Below are positions 27,060-38,219 of a DNA stretch of 47,825 nt, piece after piece. Each line of letters begins with the position of its first letter. The stretch's first letter is position 1. The position numbers and the translations under genes were made by a program. The notes beneath the pieces were generated by a model. The model searched no databases. It was given only the letters and a program-made list of their open reading frames with translations, and was not told the DNA's origin. Source of the DNA: Pseudomonadales bacterium (lineage in GTDB: Bacteria > Pseudomonadota > Gammaproteobacteria > Pseudomonadales > Pseudohongiellaceae); NCBI GenBank assembly GCA_028281635.1, contig JANQJM010000087.1, forward strand, positions 1 through 47,825. Direction: 5' to 3'.

Positions 27060-27371
27060 ATGCGAAAGTTAGTTAACGTGTTTTCTGGCCTGTTTTTGGT
27101 TCTGGTGTTTATAGCCAGCATCAGCTTTTCCTATTTCAACACCACTGAAGTCAGCATCTCTTTGGGAAGTGTCGCGTTTTCTCCATTGCCAGTTTCGGTT
27201 TGGATAATCGGCGCCTTTGTCAGTGGTGGCACTATTGGGCTGTTGTTGGGTCTGGGGCTGGTTAAGCAACTCAAGTCCCGAGCAGAAATCAGACGGCTCA
27301 AGAAGACACTCGCCGAGTCGCAACAAGAAGTTTCTAAACTACGGTCAATGACGCTGAAGGACCTGGAATAG
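27060..27371 (+). CDS. lapA: Lipopolysaccharide assembly protein A (DUF1049)
   Basis: LapA is a small inner-membrane protein of the LapA/LapB pair. LapB controls LPS synthesis through FtsH-dependent turnover of LpxC. The 103-residue product has two membrane helices (about 5-24 and 42-64) around the conserved segment FNTTEVSISLGSVAFSPLPVS, then a basic coiled-coil tail (AEIRRLKKTLAESQQEVSKL). lapB starts one base after its stop. The lapA-lapB-pyrF order is shared with E. coli and Pseudomonas relatives. Confidence 0.93.
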   Translation: MRKLVNVFSGLFLVLVFIASISFSYFNTTEVSISLGSVAFSPLPVSVWIIGAFVSGGTIGLLLGLGLVKQLKSRAEIRRLKKTLAESQQEVSKLRSMTLKDLE

Positions 27372-27372
27372 T

Positions 27373-28560
27373 ATGGACAGCTTGTTGATCTACTTGTTGC
27401 TATTGTTAGCTGTCGTAGCAGGGTGGTTGATGGGGCGTCTAACTGCCCGCAGCAAAACTACAAAGCCGCGCAATACGCAATCGATTTTTCAGGACTACTT
27501 TGTTGGTCTCAACTATCTACTGAACGACGAGCCTGACGAAGCGATCGATACCTTTATCAAGGCACTGGAAATCAATAGCGATACCATTGAAACCCATCTC
27601 GCACTTGGAGCTCTGTTACGCCGACGAGGCAAGGTCGATAAAGCGATAAAAGTTCACCAGACGCTTCTGGCGCGTCAAGGCCTCGACAAATCTTTTTTTG
27701 ACTCCACACGATTGCAGCTGGCATTGGATTATATTTCGGCGGGATTATTGGATCGGGCCGAAAGATTGCTTAAGGAGATTCAGGAAGAGGGTGGGGATGC
27801 TCGTTGGGAAGCTCTAAAGCACCTGGTGACTATCTATCAAACAGAGAAGGAATGGGAGCTTGCCCTGAACTGTGTGGGGTCTCTGCTGCAAAATTCATCC
27901 TTTAAGAAGGACACGGAACTGCGTTCAATCGCCGCTCACTATTGCTGCGAACTGGCTGAAGACCTGTTGCGGCAAAACCAGCTGAACCGTGCCAGAGACC
28001 AGATTCGCCGGGCATTCACCTTTGATCGTAAACATGTACGTGCTTCACTACTGTTAGCGAAGTTAGAACAGCGACTGGGAAACATGGCGGCCGCTGTAAA
28101 AGAGCTGATCCGAGTTCGAACTAACCACCCCGATTTCAGTGCCTACATATTGGAGCTGCTTAGCGAATGGTATAGAGGCTCAGCTCACGAAGACGAGCTG
28201 GAGACTTTGCTGGCTGAACAACTGGCAACGTCACCTGATGCGCATTTACTGCAGCATCTCGTACGAAGCATTCACAGTAAGCGAGGCGATGCCGCTGCCA
28301 TGGCGTTTTTGGAATCCCACTATGACAAACACCCTTCCCTGGAGGGAATGATTTCGTTGCTAAGCTTGCATATGGCTGAGGCGAAAGGCTCAGTGAATGA
28401 GGACCTGTCGAGGATCAAGGACCGACTTGCGGCAATCCAGCAGAAACAATACAGCTATCAATGCAATCATTGCGGATATGAATCCCGTAACTTGTATTGG
28501 CTGTGTCCCAGCTGTCAGCGTTGGGACAAGACCGGACCGATCCCACAGGACATGGCCTGA
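27373..28560 (+). CDS. lapB: Lipopolysaccharide assembly protein B
   Basis: LapB (YciM) is a membrane-anchored TPR protein that links LPS synthesis to LpxC degradation by FtsH. The 395 residues show an N-terminal anchor (about 4-22), a TPR array (about 45-350, with DEAIDTFIKALEINSDTIETHLALGALL as a clear repeat, cited here only by its position near 57-84), and a C-terminal rubredoxin-like zinc site of four cysteines (CNHCGY and CPSCQRW) near 360-385. All elements are present. It follows lapA by one base, and pyrF starts 27 bases after the stop. Confidence 0.95.
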   Translation: MDSLLIYLLLLLAVVAGWLMGRLTARSKTTKPRNTQSIFQDYFVGLNYLLNDEPDEAIDTFIKALEINSDTIETHLALGALLRRRGKVDKAIKVHQTLLARQGLDKSFFDSTRLQLALDYISAGLLDRAERLLKEIQEEGGDARWEALKHLVTIYQTEKEWELALNCVGSLLQNSSFKKDTELRSIAAHYCCELAEDLLRQNQLNRARDQIRRAFTFDRKHVRASLLLAKLEQRLGNMAAAVKELIRVRTNHPDFSAYILELLSEWYRGSAHEDELETLLAEQLATSPDAHLLQHLVRSIHSKRGDAAAMAFLESHYDKHPSLEGMISLLSLHMAEAKGSVNEDLSRIKDRLAAIQQKQYSYQCNHCGYESRNLYWLCPSCQRWDKTGPIPQDMA

Positions 28561-28587
28561 ATATTCTTATGTAAGAGGAACGCCCAA

Positions 28588-29283
28588 TTGGAAAAGCCCA
28601 TCATCATTGCGCTGGATTTCGAAACAGACGATGCAGCGCTTGCTTTGTTAGACAAACTTGATCCGACATTGTGTCGGGTGAAAATTGGCAAGGAACTTTT
28701 TACCGCATGCGGGCCACAATTCGTGAGGACTGTGGTGGGCCGTGGCTTCGATGTATTTCTCGATCTCAAGTTTCACGATATTCCCAATACCGTCGCGCGC
28801 GCAGCTGCCCGCGCGGCAGAATTGGGTGTTTGGATGATGAATATACATGCTGCAGGCGGCATGGCGATGATGGAGGAAACGCGCAAGACTCTGGAGGGTT
28901 TTGGCAATGATCGGCCGCAGCTGATCGCAGTGACTTTATTGACCAGTTTGGGCCAGGAAGATCTGACAACCATAGGACTTAACTGCACACCGCAGGATCA
29001 AGTGCTGAGACTGGCTAGATTAACCAAGCAGGCTGGTCTGGATGGTGTAGTGTGCTCCGCAGCCGAGACTGTGGCACTGAGGCGGGACATTGGCGATGAT
29101 TTTCTGCTGGTAACGCCAGGAATTCGTCGTCCTGAAGATGCCACTGGTGATCAAAAGCGGGTGGTCGGTCCGGCCGAAGCCATGGCGAACGGCAGTAGCT
29201 ATCTCGTAGTTGGCCGTCCGATCACTCGTGCAGAATCACCTTTACAGGCTTTAGAGGCTTTCAATTCCGCCGCAACTGGCTAA
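28588..29283 (+). CDS. pyrF: Orotidine 5'-phosphate decarboxylase
   Basis: PyrF makes UMP from OMP, the last step of de novo pyrimidine synthesis. The 231 residues have the catalytic lysine and aspartate array DLKFHDIPNTV (about 60-70), the first-strand ALDFETDD (about 8-15), VKIGKELF, and the phosphate-binding region VTPGIRRPEDATGDQKRV. The start is TTG 28588, with AGAGGAA about ten bases before it. It is the third gene of a lapA-lapB-pyrF unit. A hairpin (29304-29335) follows. Confidence 0.96.
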   Translation: MEKPIIIALDFETDDAALALLDKLDPTLCRVKIGKELFTACGPQFVRTVVGRGFDVFLDLKFHDIPNTVARAAARAAELGVWMMNIHAAGGMAMMEETRKTLEGFGNDRPQLIAVTLLTSLGQEDLTTIGLNCTPQDQVLRLARLTKQAGLDGVVCSAAETVALRRDIGDDFLLVTPGIRRPEDATGDQKRVVGPAEAMANGSSYLVVGRPITRAESPLQALEAFNSAATG

Positions 29284-29303
29284 TTAACAGTTCTGGACTA
29301 GAC

Positions 29304-29335
29304 TGAATGGAGCAATCTACTGGTTGCTTCATTCA
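29304..29335 (+). other. 12-bp hairpin between pyrF and comEA-like gene
   Basis: TGAATGGAGCAA (29304-29315) pairs with TTGCTTCATTCA (29324-29335) with one G-T wobble and an 8-nt loop. Only ATTAA follows, so it is a weak terminator at best, or an mRNA-end or processing signal. Confidence 0.45.
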
Positions 29336-29357
29336 ATTAACTGATAAGGAAATTAGT

Positions 29358-29666
29358 ATGTCTATATGGAACTTGATTCGGGCTGCTTTGACGGCATTAG
29401 TGCTGATCTTTGCTCCAGCAGCTCTTGCAGCAGAAGCACCTCAGGAAGTAACCCAGGCCGTTGAGCAGGTTGATATCAACACAGCCGATGCGGCCACTAT
29501 CGCTGTCTCGCTGGAAGGGGTCGGTATGGTGAGGGCCAAAGAAATCGTCGCCTATCGCACCATGTTCGGCAACTTCAAGAGTGTCGATGAACTGCTGGAA
29601 GTGCCCGGGATTGGCGCAGCAACACTGGAAAAGAACCGATCCCGGATTATCATTTCCAGCAATTGA
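29358..29666 (+). CDS. ComEA-like exported helix-hairpin-helix protein
   Basis: This is a small exported DNA-binding protein of the ComEA family, which holds transforming DNA in the periplasm in naturally competent bacteria. The ATG at 29358 follows AAGGA at proper distance; the frame is also open upstream but without a ribosome site. The 102-residue precursor has a signal peptide (about 1-24, ending ALA-AEA), then two helix-hairpin-helix motifs in VDINTADAATIAVSLEGVG and LEVPGIGAATLEKNRSRI. In Pseudomonas a gene of this kind sits next to wbpM, as here. Whether this organism is transformable is not shown by the window. Confidence 0.9.
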   Translation: MSIWNLIRAALTALVLIFAPAALAAEAPQEVTQAVEQVDINTADAATIAVSLEGVGMVRAKEIVAYRTMFGNFKSVDELLEVPGIGAATLEKNRSRIIISSN

Positions 29667-29720
29667 GAATGGCGGGGTAGCCTCATGGCCTCGGCCAGCT
29701 AGCGGGCCGTTAATACTCAG

Positions 29721-29784
29721 TCAGGCACTTTCTCCAGAACTTTCAATGCCACTTTTAGAAAGCTATGAAAGTGCCTGATTTTAT
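29721..29784 (+). terminator. Likely terminator after comEA-like gene
   Basis: TCAGGCACTTTC (29721-29732) pairs perfectly with GAAAGTGCCTGA (29767-29778), followed by TTTTATT. The 34-nt loop is long but holds a small CTTTC/GAAAG inner stem. Confidence 0.6.
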
Positions 29785-29838
29785 TGCTAAAACTATCTAT
29801 AATTCGGCGGCATAAGAATCCTAAACCGCTTCACCACT

Positions 29839-30867
29839 ATGCTGCCGTTCATGTTTCTAGTCGGAGTATTCCTGCTTTCTTTGCTGTTGACCGGTGCTAT
29901 TCGTCGATTGGCGCTGCGGCGGCAGATTCTGGATGTTCCCCAGTCCCGTAGCGCCCACTCCGTGCCCACACCGGTGGGTGGTGGCCTGTCGATCGTGCTT
30001 CTGCTGTTGATCGTCTCTACCGTAGCTGTCTATGCCGACTATCTGTCCCCGCAGACCTATCTGGCCTTATACGGTGCATACCTGGTGGCCCTGGTTGGAT
30101 TGCTTGATGATCTGTGGGAACTGCGAATCAGTATTCGTGTTTCTTTGCAATTTCTCGCAGCGGCGTGGTCTCTGTATTGGCTGGGTGATGTTGCGCCCAT
30201 CAATATAGGAGGATGGCAACTTCAACAGCCGATAATTCTGGCTACACTAGCATTGTTTGCCCTGGTGTGGCTGCTTAACCTCTACAATTTCATGGATGGA
30301 ACAGACGGTATTGCTGGTACCGAGTTGGTATTTGTTGCGGCTATGGCGGCGCTTCTTACAATTGAGTCCGCTGACTATGAAGTCACCTTGATCGCCAGCA
30401 CTCTGGCAGTAGCCGCAGCGGGTTTTCTGGCATGGAATTGGGCTCCAGCCAAAATTTTTATGGGTGATGTTGGCAGTGGATTTAGTGGCTTCATGCTGGG
30501 CTTGTTAGCACTATTGAGCATGGCTTCAGATGCCATGTCAGTCTGGACCTGGTTGGTGTTACTCGGTGTATTTATTACTGACGCGACTTTGACCCTGGTG
30601 CGGCGCGCTGTGGAGGGCAAACGCTGGTATGAAGGTCACTCCAGTCATGCTTACCAGCATCTGGCCCGGCGCTATAAGAGTCACGCCAAAGTGACGATAT
30701 CCCTGTTAATGGTAAACTTGCTCTGGCTCACGCCTTTAGCCTACTGGACTACGGTTGCAGAAGATCTGGGTTTTTTGATTTGTTTGCTGGCGCTAGCACC
30801 TTTGGCTTTCATGGCTTATCGACTGGGAGCCGGGATAGAACCGTCAGCAGTGCAAGCGAATAGTTAA
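29839..30867 (+). CDS. WbpL-type undecaprenyl-phosphate sugar-1-phosphate transferase (MraY/WecA family)
   Basis: This is a polytopic glycosyltransferase family 4 protein that loads a sugar-1-phosphate onto undecaprenyl phosphate to start a surface polysaccharide unit. The 342 residues hold VGGGLSIV near the N-terminus, the acidic GLLDDLWEL, the catalytic NFMDGTDGIAG (about 152-162), the GDVGSGFSGFML loop, and a histidine-containing SSHAYQHLARR that resembles WbpL rather than WecA (which has HLHH). It is followed by the WbpM-type gene after 23 bases. The canonical WecA is encoded separately at 45185-46231. Confidence 0.9.
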   Translation: MLPFMFLVGVFLLSLLLTGAIRRLALRRQILDVPQSRSAHSVPTPVGGGLSIVLLLLIVSTVAVYADYLSPQTYLALYGAYLVALVGLLDDLWELRISIRVSLQFLAAAWSLYWLGDVAPINIGGWQLQQPIILATLALFALVWLLNLYNFMDGTDGIAGTELVFVAAMAALLTIESADYEVTLIASTLAVAAAGFLAWNWAPAKIFMGDVGSGFSGFMLGLLALLSMASDAMSVWTWLVLLGVFITDATLTLVRRAVEGKRWYEGHSSHAYQHLARRYKSHAKVTISLLMVNLLWLTPLAYWTTVAEDLGFLICLLALAPLAFMAYRLGAGIEPSAVQANS

Positions 30868-30890
30868 CGGATAGAAAGAGGGAAGGATAG

Positions 30891-32861
30891 ATGTTACTGC
30901 ACAACATTCCTGTGACAAGGTCGTTGAAACGATTCTTTATGATGTCAGCAGACACCATAATGATTGTTATGGCTCTAGCGTTCTCATTTATCCTGCTTGG
31001 TAAGGATTTGTTCGCTCTGGAACAACGCTTTTATCTATACCTGACTGTTGCAACCGCATTAAGCATACTGTTTTTCATTCGAATCGGGCTGTATCGGGTG
31101 CTGGTTCTGTATATGGGGTTACAAGCGGTTTTTCTAATCCTGCAAGGGGTTACATTCGCTACTTGTTTGCTTGCGGCGTCTTACTATCTTGCGCAAACGC
31201 CTGAGGGCACCGATTTCTCAGTACTCCCAATCTTCTGGATGATCTCTCTGTTATTCATCGGTGGCAGCCGATTTGTAGGGAAGGTCTTGTTGCAAAGTCT
31301 TATACAAAACTTCCGGCCCAAGGAGCCGGTAATCATTTACGGAGCCGGTAGCTCCGGAATGCAGTTAGTGGTTGCCTTACAGAGTGGAGATCAGTATCTA
31401 CCAGTTGCGTTCGTTGATGACAGTCAGAGTATGCTCGGTAGTGCCGTGCACGGCATACGAGTGTACAGCCCAAATTCCTTGTACGAGCTCATAGAAACTT
31501 ACTCTGTGCGGCAAATATTCTTGGCTATTCCTTCTGCCACTCATGCGGAGAGAAAAGAGATTCTCAATCGTCTGGAGCATTTGCCAGTACACGTGAAAAC
31601 TGTTCCCGACTTGTTCGATATGGTCTCTGGCAAAGTCGGTGTTGACGAGATTCGTGACATTGATATTGAAGACCTTCTTGGTCGCGATATCGTGCCGCCA
31701 AATCCAGAACTTTTAGGAGCTTGTATAAGCGGTCAGTCGGTAATGGTGACCGGTGCTGGAGGATCGATCGGATCGGAACTATGCCGCCAGATCATTACTA
31801 TTAATCCAGCCCGTGTGGTGCTTCTGGATTCATTCGAATATGGGCTGTATGAAGTTGAAGCGGAACTAAAAGAAAACCTTAAAACTATAGAGAATGGTGA
31901 AGACATCGAAATCGTTGCACTGCTTGGCTCAGTGTGCAATCGAGTGCAAATGGAAAACGCCATTAAGAGTTTTGAAGTAGACACGGTTTATCACGTAGCT
32001 GCGTATAAGCAGGTACCGATGGTGGAAAAAAATGTCGTGGAAGGTGCACAGAATAATATCTTCGGCACACTTGTATCGGCGCAAGCCGCGGAAGCTCTTA
32101 GGGTGAAGAACTTCGTCTTCATTTCTACTGACAAGGCGGTGCGCCCGACTAACTATATGGGCGCGACCAAGCGTCTCGCCGAGCAAGTCTTGCAAGCGAT
32201 GGCGCAGCGTGGAAGCAATACACGTTTCAGTATTGTTCGCTTTGGTAATGTGCTGGGTTCTTCCGGATCAGTCGTGCCCTTGTTTCGTAAACAAATTAGC
32301 AGCGGGGGACCAGTAACTGTAACTCATCCCGAAGTGACTCGATATTTCATGACAGTGCAGGAGGCCGCGCAATTGGTTTTGCAGGCCGGCTCCATGGCTA
32401 ATGGTGGCGAAGTATTTGTGTTGGATATGAATGAGCCCATTCGAATTGTAGATCTGGCGAAGAAAATGGTTCATCTAATGGGCTACGATGTTAAGGACGA
32501 GAATTCTTATCGCGGCGATATCGCCATCGAATACACTGGTCTGCGTCCCGGGGAAAAACTCTATGAGGAGCTGTTGATTGGTGAGTCAGTGACCGGCACT
32601 GAACATCCCAAGATCATGCGTGCTCAGGAAGACTCGCTCGATTGGTATGCGCTTCAGGGATTGTTATCGAGACTAGAGAAAGCCTGTCAACAGATCGATC
32701 TGCCTTCAATCAAGGCTATTTTCCTGGAGGCGGTAGATGGGTTTGAACCGAAGGAGGATGTGAGTGACCCCCTATGGGATATCTACTACTCACAACCGCC
32801 CTCTGCTTCTGACGGTGAGCAAGAGGAGCAACAGAATGTTACTCCTCTATTTAAAGACTAA
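30891..32861 (+). CDS. WbpM-type UDP-sugar 4,6-dehydratase (CapD/FlaA1-like)
   Basis: This membrane enzyme makes UDP-4-keto-6-deoxy sugars, such as the precursor of QuiNAc or FucNAc, for O-antigen. The 656 residues have four N-terminal helices (about 10-125), a CoA-binding-like Rossmann fold (VIIYGAGSSGMQL), and a second, catalytic SDR fold from about 280 (VTGAGGSIGSEL). The catalytic region reads STDKAVRPTNYMGATKR, with Met in place of Tyr, as in characterised WbpM. The LRPGEKLYEELL motif is also present. It converges with the cyclophilin gene 38 bases downstream. No O-antigen assembly genes accompany the pair. Confidence 0.93.
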   Translation: MLLHNIPVTRSLKRFFMMSADTIMIVMALAFSFILLGKDLFALEQRFYLYLTVATALSILFFIRIGLYRVLVLYMGLQAVFLILQGVTFATCLLAASYYLAQTPEGTDFSVLPIFWMISLLFIGGSRFVGKVLLQSLIQNFRPKEPVIIYGAGSSGMQLVVALQSGDQYLPVAFVDDSQSMLGSAVHGIRVYSPNSLYELIETYSVRQIFLAIPSATHAERKEILNRLEHLPVHVKTVPDLFDMVSGKVGVDEIRDIDIEDLLGRDIVPPNPELLGACISGQSVMVTGAGGSIGSELCRQIITINPARVVLLDSFEYGLYEVEAELKENLKTIENGEDIEIVALLGSVCNRVQMENAIKSFEVDTVYHVAAYKQVPMVEKNVVEGAQNNIFGTLVSAQAAEALRVKNFVFISTDKAVRPTNYMGATKRLAEQVLQAMAQRGSNTRFSIVRFGNVLGSSGSVVPLFRKQISSGGPVTVTHPEVTRYFMTVQEAAQLVLQAGSMANGGEVFVLDMNEPIRIVDLAKKMVHLMGYDVKDENSYRGDIAIEYTGLRPGEKLYEELLIGESVTGTEHPKIMRAQEDSLDWYALQGLLSRLEKACQQIDLPSIKAIFLEAVDGFEPKEDVSDPLWDIYYSQPPSASDGEQEEQQNVTPLFKD

Positions 32862-32899
32862 GCTTTCAGCAAACAGCTGAGAATGAATCGAGTTTGGTT

Positions 32900-33460
32900 T
32901 TACTCGGCACGTCTTATAGAATTAATCACGATTGGATCAGTTGGCACATCGCTGTAAGGACCTGATCTGCCAGTGGGCACCATGGCAATGGCGTCCACCA
33001 CATCCATTCCCTCGATGACTTCACCGAAGACCGCATAGCCGAAACCACTCGGTGTTTCGTTTTGGTGATTCAGGAAATCATTATTGACCAGGTTGATAAA
33101 AAACTGACTGGTTGCGCTGTCCACGACATTGGTGCGAGCCATGGCGATTGTGCCGCGATTATTGGGTGCATCTGCAGCCGCTTCATTCTTGATAGCGTCA
33201 TAGGTGGATAGCTGCACCATGTTTTCATTAAAGCCACCACCCTGGATCATGAATCCCGAGATAACGCGGTGGAATATGAGGCCATCGTAAAGTTCATTGT
33301 CTGTGTAGCGTAAGAAGTTTTCGACACTGATAGGGGCCTTATCTGCCCACAGCTCGATGGTAATGCTGCCTTTATTTGTCTCCATGACTACTACGGGGTT
33401 ATCTTGCGCCAATGCTGTGGAACCGAAGATCAACAGGATGGATAAGAGTAGTGCGCGCAT
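32900..33460 (-). CDS. Exported peptidyl-prolyl cis-trans isomerase, cyclophilin type (PpiA-like)
   Basis: This is a small cyclophilin with a signal peptide (about 1-18, ending ALA-QD). I start at ATG 33460, which has GGGAG eight bases before it. The 186-residue precursor includes the catalytic FHRVISGFMIQGGGF, the IAMARTNVVDSATSQFFINL motif and the FGYAVFGEVIEGMDVVDAI region. It acts in the periplasm on exported proteins. The window codes for another exported cyclophilin at 7769. The two differ in sequence and are not recent copies. Confidence 0.93.
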   Translation of the reverse strand: MRALLLSILLIFGSTALAQDNPVVVMETNKGSITIELWADKAPISVENFLRYTDNELYDGLIFHRVISGFMIQGGGFNENMVQLSTYDAIKNEAAADAPNNRGTIAMARTNVVDSATSQFFINLVNNDFLNHQNETPSGFGYAVFGEVIEGMDVVDAIAMVPTGRSGPYSDVPTDPIVINSIRRAE

Positions 33461-33641
33461 GTAGGAGTCTCCCTCTGTTTGCATAGTGCCTGCGTGAGCA
33501 GTTGTTGTTGAGTGGCCAGCTACTATACATTATTTGCGAGCTGCTTAACTACAGATTAACGGCTGTCCTTGAATAGAGGGCGCGACAGCAACTATTCGAT
33601 CTCTCTGAGAACGGTGAAGTTGGAGAAGTACCTGGGTAAGA

Positions 33642-33716
33642 TGGCTGCCCAACCTGGACTCGAACCAGGAACCAAGTGATTAACAGTCACCTACTCTACC
33701 ATTGAGCTATTGGGCA
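33642..33716 (-). tRNA. tRNA-Asn (anticodon GTT)
   Basis: On the minus strand, TGCCCAA and TTGGGCA form a perfect 7-bp acceptor stem, and the 3' end with discriminator G and CCA is encoded (33642-33645). The anticodon loop CTGTTAA gives GTT. The T loop GGTTCGAGTCC is normal. The D-loop is one nucleotide shorter than usual. A consensus promoter lies about 65 bases upstream. Confidence 0.95.
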
Positions 33717-33786
33717 GCGGAGCAATGGTCAAACGGGCCGTGGCCCGGGTAGTCTTGAGGTCTGAGAAGCCCCAAAAAAGGCGCGT

Positions 33787-33815
33787 AGTCTAAGCAGAAA
33801 TCCCGATTTGGTCAA
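33787..33815 (-). promoter_or_regulatory. tRNA-Asn promoter
   Basis: On the minus strand TTGACC and TAGACT are separated by 17 bases. A GC-rich discriminator (ACGCGCC) follows, typical of stringently controlled stable-RNA promoters. Confidence 0.75.
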
Positions 33816-33895
33816 CCGCCGACCAGTCGTCTCTAAGCAAGCCTAAGCAGATTATTGTACTCTTGCCGCTTTGACCAGACTCGATACCACAGCCC

Positions 33896-35914
<2,019 letters not shown>

Positions 35915-35953
35915 CTTGATAGGGTTTTTCTTGGGTATCACCGCTAAAAACCG

Positions 35954-35983
35954 TCGACAGAGGGACATGGTTTTCCTTATAAT
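35954..35983 (+). promoter_or_regulatory. tRNA-Val promoter
   Basis: TCGACA (35954-35959) and TATAAT (35978-35983) stand 18 bases apart, followed by CGCC, a discriminator like those of stringently controlled tRNA genes. The tRNA begins about 55 bases after the expected start. Confidence 0.7.
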
Positions 35984-36043
35984 CGCCTGTCTTTTTCAGG
36001 GATCATCTGATGACTCGGGTTTTCCCAAAGGAGTAGTTGCAGC

Positions 36044-36120
<77 letters not shown>

Positions 36121-36157
36121 TTCCTTAGATCGATAAGTTCAAGTTTTCGAACTATTA

Positions 36158-36201
36158 CCAAACTTATTTGTAAGCTTGGAATCGCAAGTTATGCGATTTT
36201 G
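36158..36201 (+). promoter_or_regulatory. Two tandem hairpins in the thrS leader
   Basis: The first hairpin (36158-36179) pairs CCAAACTTA with TAAGCTTGG, with one mismatch and a TTTG loop. The second (36180-36198) pairs AATCGCA with TGCGATT and runs into TTTTG. The second could end the tRNA-Val transcript. The pair could also be an attenuator or operator for thrS, though I see no CGU threonine-anticodon mimic in their loops. Confidence 0.45.
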
Positions 36202-36251
36202 TCACCCATTGAGTTTAACAGTTTAGACAGGCAAACGGACGGGATAGAGTA

Positions 36252-38204
36252 ATGCCTCAAATCACACTACCAGACGGCAGCAAACGGGACTATGAAGGTC
36301 CAGTGAGTGTAGCCGGAATCGCAGAATCCATAGGGCCAGGATTGGCAAAGGCGGCATTGGCAGGTCGCGTTGATGGAACACTGGTAGATACCTCATACAC
36401 GGTCGACCACGATGCTGAAGTGGCCATCATTACAGAGCGAGACAACGATGGTCTGGAAGTGTTGCGACATTCCTGCGCGCACTTGATGGCTCAGGCCGTG
36501 CAGCGCTTGTTTCCAAAAGCCCAGGTGACTATTGGCCCGGTGATCGAGAATGGCTTCTTTTATGACTTCGCCTTCGAGCGTCCGTTTACGCCTGAAGACC
36601 TGGAAGCAATCGAAAAGACCATGAATGAAATCGTTAAGGAAAATCTCGAAGTAGAGCGATCAGTCCTGCCAAGAGATGAGGCGATAAAGTTGTTTAAGGA
36701 AATGGGCGAAGAGTACAAAGTTGAAATCATCGAAAGCATCCCTGGCGATGAAGATCTTTCTTTTTATAAGCAGGGCGAGTTTATTGACCTCTGCCGTGGT
36801 CCCCATGTGCCCAGTACCGGCAAATTCAAAGCCTTCAAGTTAACCAGTGTCGCGGGAGCTTACTGGCGCGGTGATTCTAACAACGAAATGCTGCAACGCA
36901 TTTACGGGACTGCCTGGGGCTCGAAGCAGGACCTGAAGCTCTATCTGAAGCGCCTGGAAGAGGCTGAGAAAAGGGATCATCGCAAATTAGGTCGTCAGCT
37001 TGGTCTGTTTCACATGAGCGAGGAAGCGCCCGGTTCAGTCTTCTGGCATCCGAAAGGATGGAAATTGTTCCTGCAGCTATTGGACTACATGCGTAAGCGT
37101 CAGGAAGAGGCTGGCTACATCGAGGTAAATACGCCGGACGTCATGGATCGCAGTTTGTGGGAAACCTCAGGACATTGGTTTAACTACCGTGAACATATGT
37201 TTACAACGCAGACTGAAGATGAACGAGTGTTTGCTTTAAAGCCGATGAACTGCCCGGGTTCCGTTTCGATGTATGCACAGGGCCTCAAGAGTTATCGTGA
37301 TTTACCGCTCAGGATGGCCGAGTTTGGCAAAGTTCACCGCTACGAACCATCCGGTGCGCTGCACGGTTTGATGCGAGTACGTCACTTTACTCAGGATGAT
37401 GCGCACATTTACTGCACAGAATCTCAGATGGAGCAGGAGTGCATTGACGTTGTCGCACTGGTGCTGGACATCTACAAGGATTTTGGTTTTGAGGATGTGG
37501 TCATCAAGCTCTCAACACGGCCAGAAAAACGCATTGGAAGTGATGAAATCTGGGACAAGCTCGAAGGGGCTCTGATCAACTCACTGCAATCAATGAACCT
37601 GGACTATGAACTGTACCCCGGCGAAGGGGCGTTTTATGGTCCCAAACTCGAGTTTGTGCTGCGGGATGCCATCGGCCGGGACTGGCAGTGCGGTACCTTG
37701 CAGGTCGATATGAACCTGCCCGAACGATTCGATATCTCCTATGTGGATGATAGTGGTGATCGCAGCAAGCGCCCGGTGATGCTGCATCGCGCGCTGTTTG
37801 GCTCGCTGGAGCGTTTCATTGGCATTCTGATTGAGCATTTCGAAGGAAAATTCCCACCCTGGCTGGCACCGGAACAGGTCGTGGTGATGAATATCACCGA
37901 CAAGCAGTCCGACTATTGCCTGAAATTAGAAGAATCCTTGAAAAATAAAGGGTTTAGGGCCATATCTGACTTGAGAAATGAGAAGATCGGCTTTAAAATC
38001 CGCGAGCACACTCTACTGAAGGTCCCCTATCTTCTCGTGGTAGGCGACAAAGAGGTGGAATCCGGCACGGTAGCGGTTCGCACGCGCGGAGGTGAAGACC
38101 TGGGAGCGATGACATTCGAAGACTTTTGTAATCACTTAAGCCAGGATGTTGCCCGTTTTGGCCGGAGTGAGGATGAGCAAGCTGAGCACAGAGGCGCAGC
38201 TTAA
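36252..38204 (+). CDS. thrS: Threonine--tRNA ligase
   Basis: This class II synthetase charges tRNA-Thr. The 650-residue protein has a TGS domain (1-62), the editing domain with the HxxxH motif in [11 protein letters not shown] (about 75-79), and the C-terminal SAD-type segment [10 protein letters not shown]. The catalytic core has motif 2 ([20 protein letters not shown]), the zinc ligands including Cys in KPMNCPGSV, and motif 3 ([18 protein letters not shown]). The anticodon-binding domain starts about residue 535. It heads the translation-factor cluster with infC, rpmI, rplT and pheST. Confidence 0.98.
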   Translation: MPQITLPDGSKRDYEGPVSVAGIAESIGPGLAKAALAGRVDGTLVDTSYTVDHDAEVAIITERDNDGLEVLRHSCAHLMAQAVQRLFPKAQVTIGPVIENGFFYDFAFERPFTPEDLEAIEKTMNEIVKENLEVERSVLPRDEAIKLFKEMGEEYKVEIIESIPGDEDLSFYKQGEFIDLCRGPHVPSTGKFKAFKLTSVAGAYWRGDSNNEMLQRIYGTAWGSKQDLKLYLKRLEEAEKRDHRKLGRQLGLFHMSEEAPGSVFWHPKGWKLFLQLLDYMRKRQEEAGYIEVNTPDVMDRSLWETSGHWFNYREHMFTTQTEDERVFALKPMNCPGSVSMYAQGLKSYRDLPLRMAEFGKVHRYEPSGALHGLMRVRHFTQDDAHIYCTESQMEQECIDVVALVLDIYKDFGFEDVVIKLSTRPEKRIGSDEIWDKLEGALINSLQSMNLDYELYPGEGAFYGPKLEFVLRDAIGRDWQCGTLQVDMNLPERFDISYVDDSGDRSKRPVMLHRALFGSLERFIGILIEHFEGKFPPWLAPEQVVVMNITDKQSDYCLKLEESLKNKGFRAISDLRNEKIGFKIREHTLLKVPYLLVVGDKEVESGTVAVRTRGGEDLGAMTFEDFCNHLSQDVARFGRSEDEQAEHRGAA

Positions 38205-38219
38205 GTAAGGAGTTTGAGA

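Noticed and set aside
33717-33895. LexA (SOS) box before uvrB
   Set aside because: No CTG-N10-CAG sequence is present in the intergenic region.
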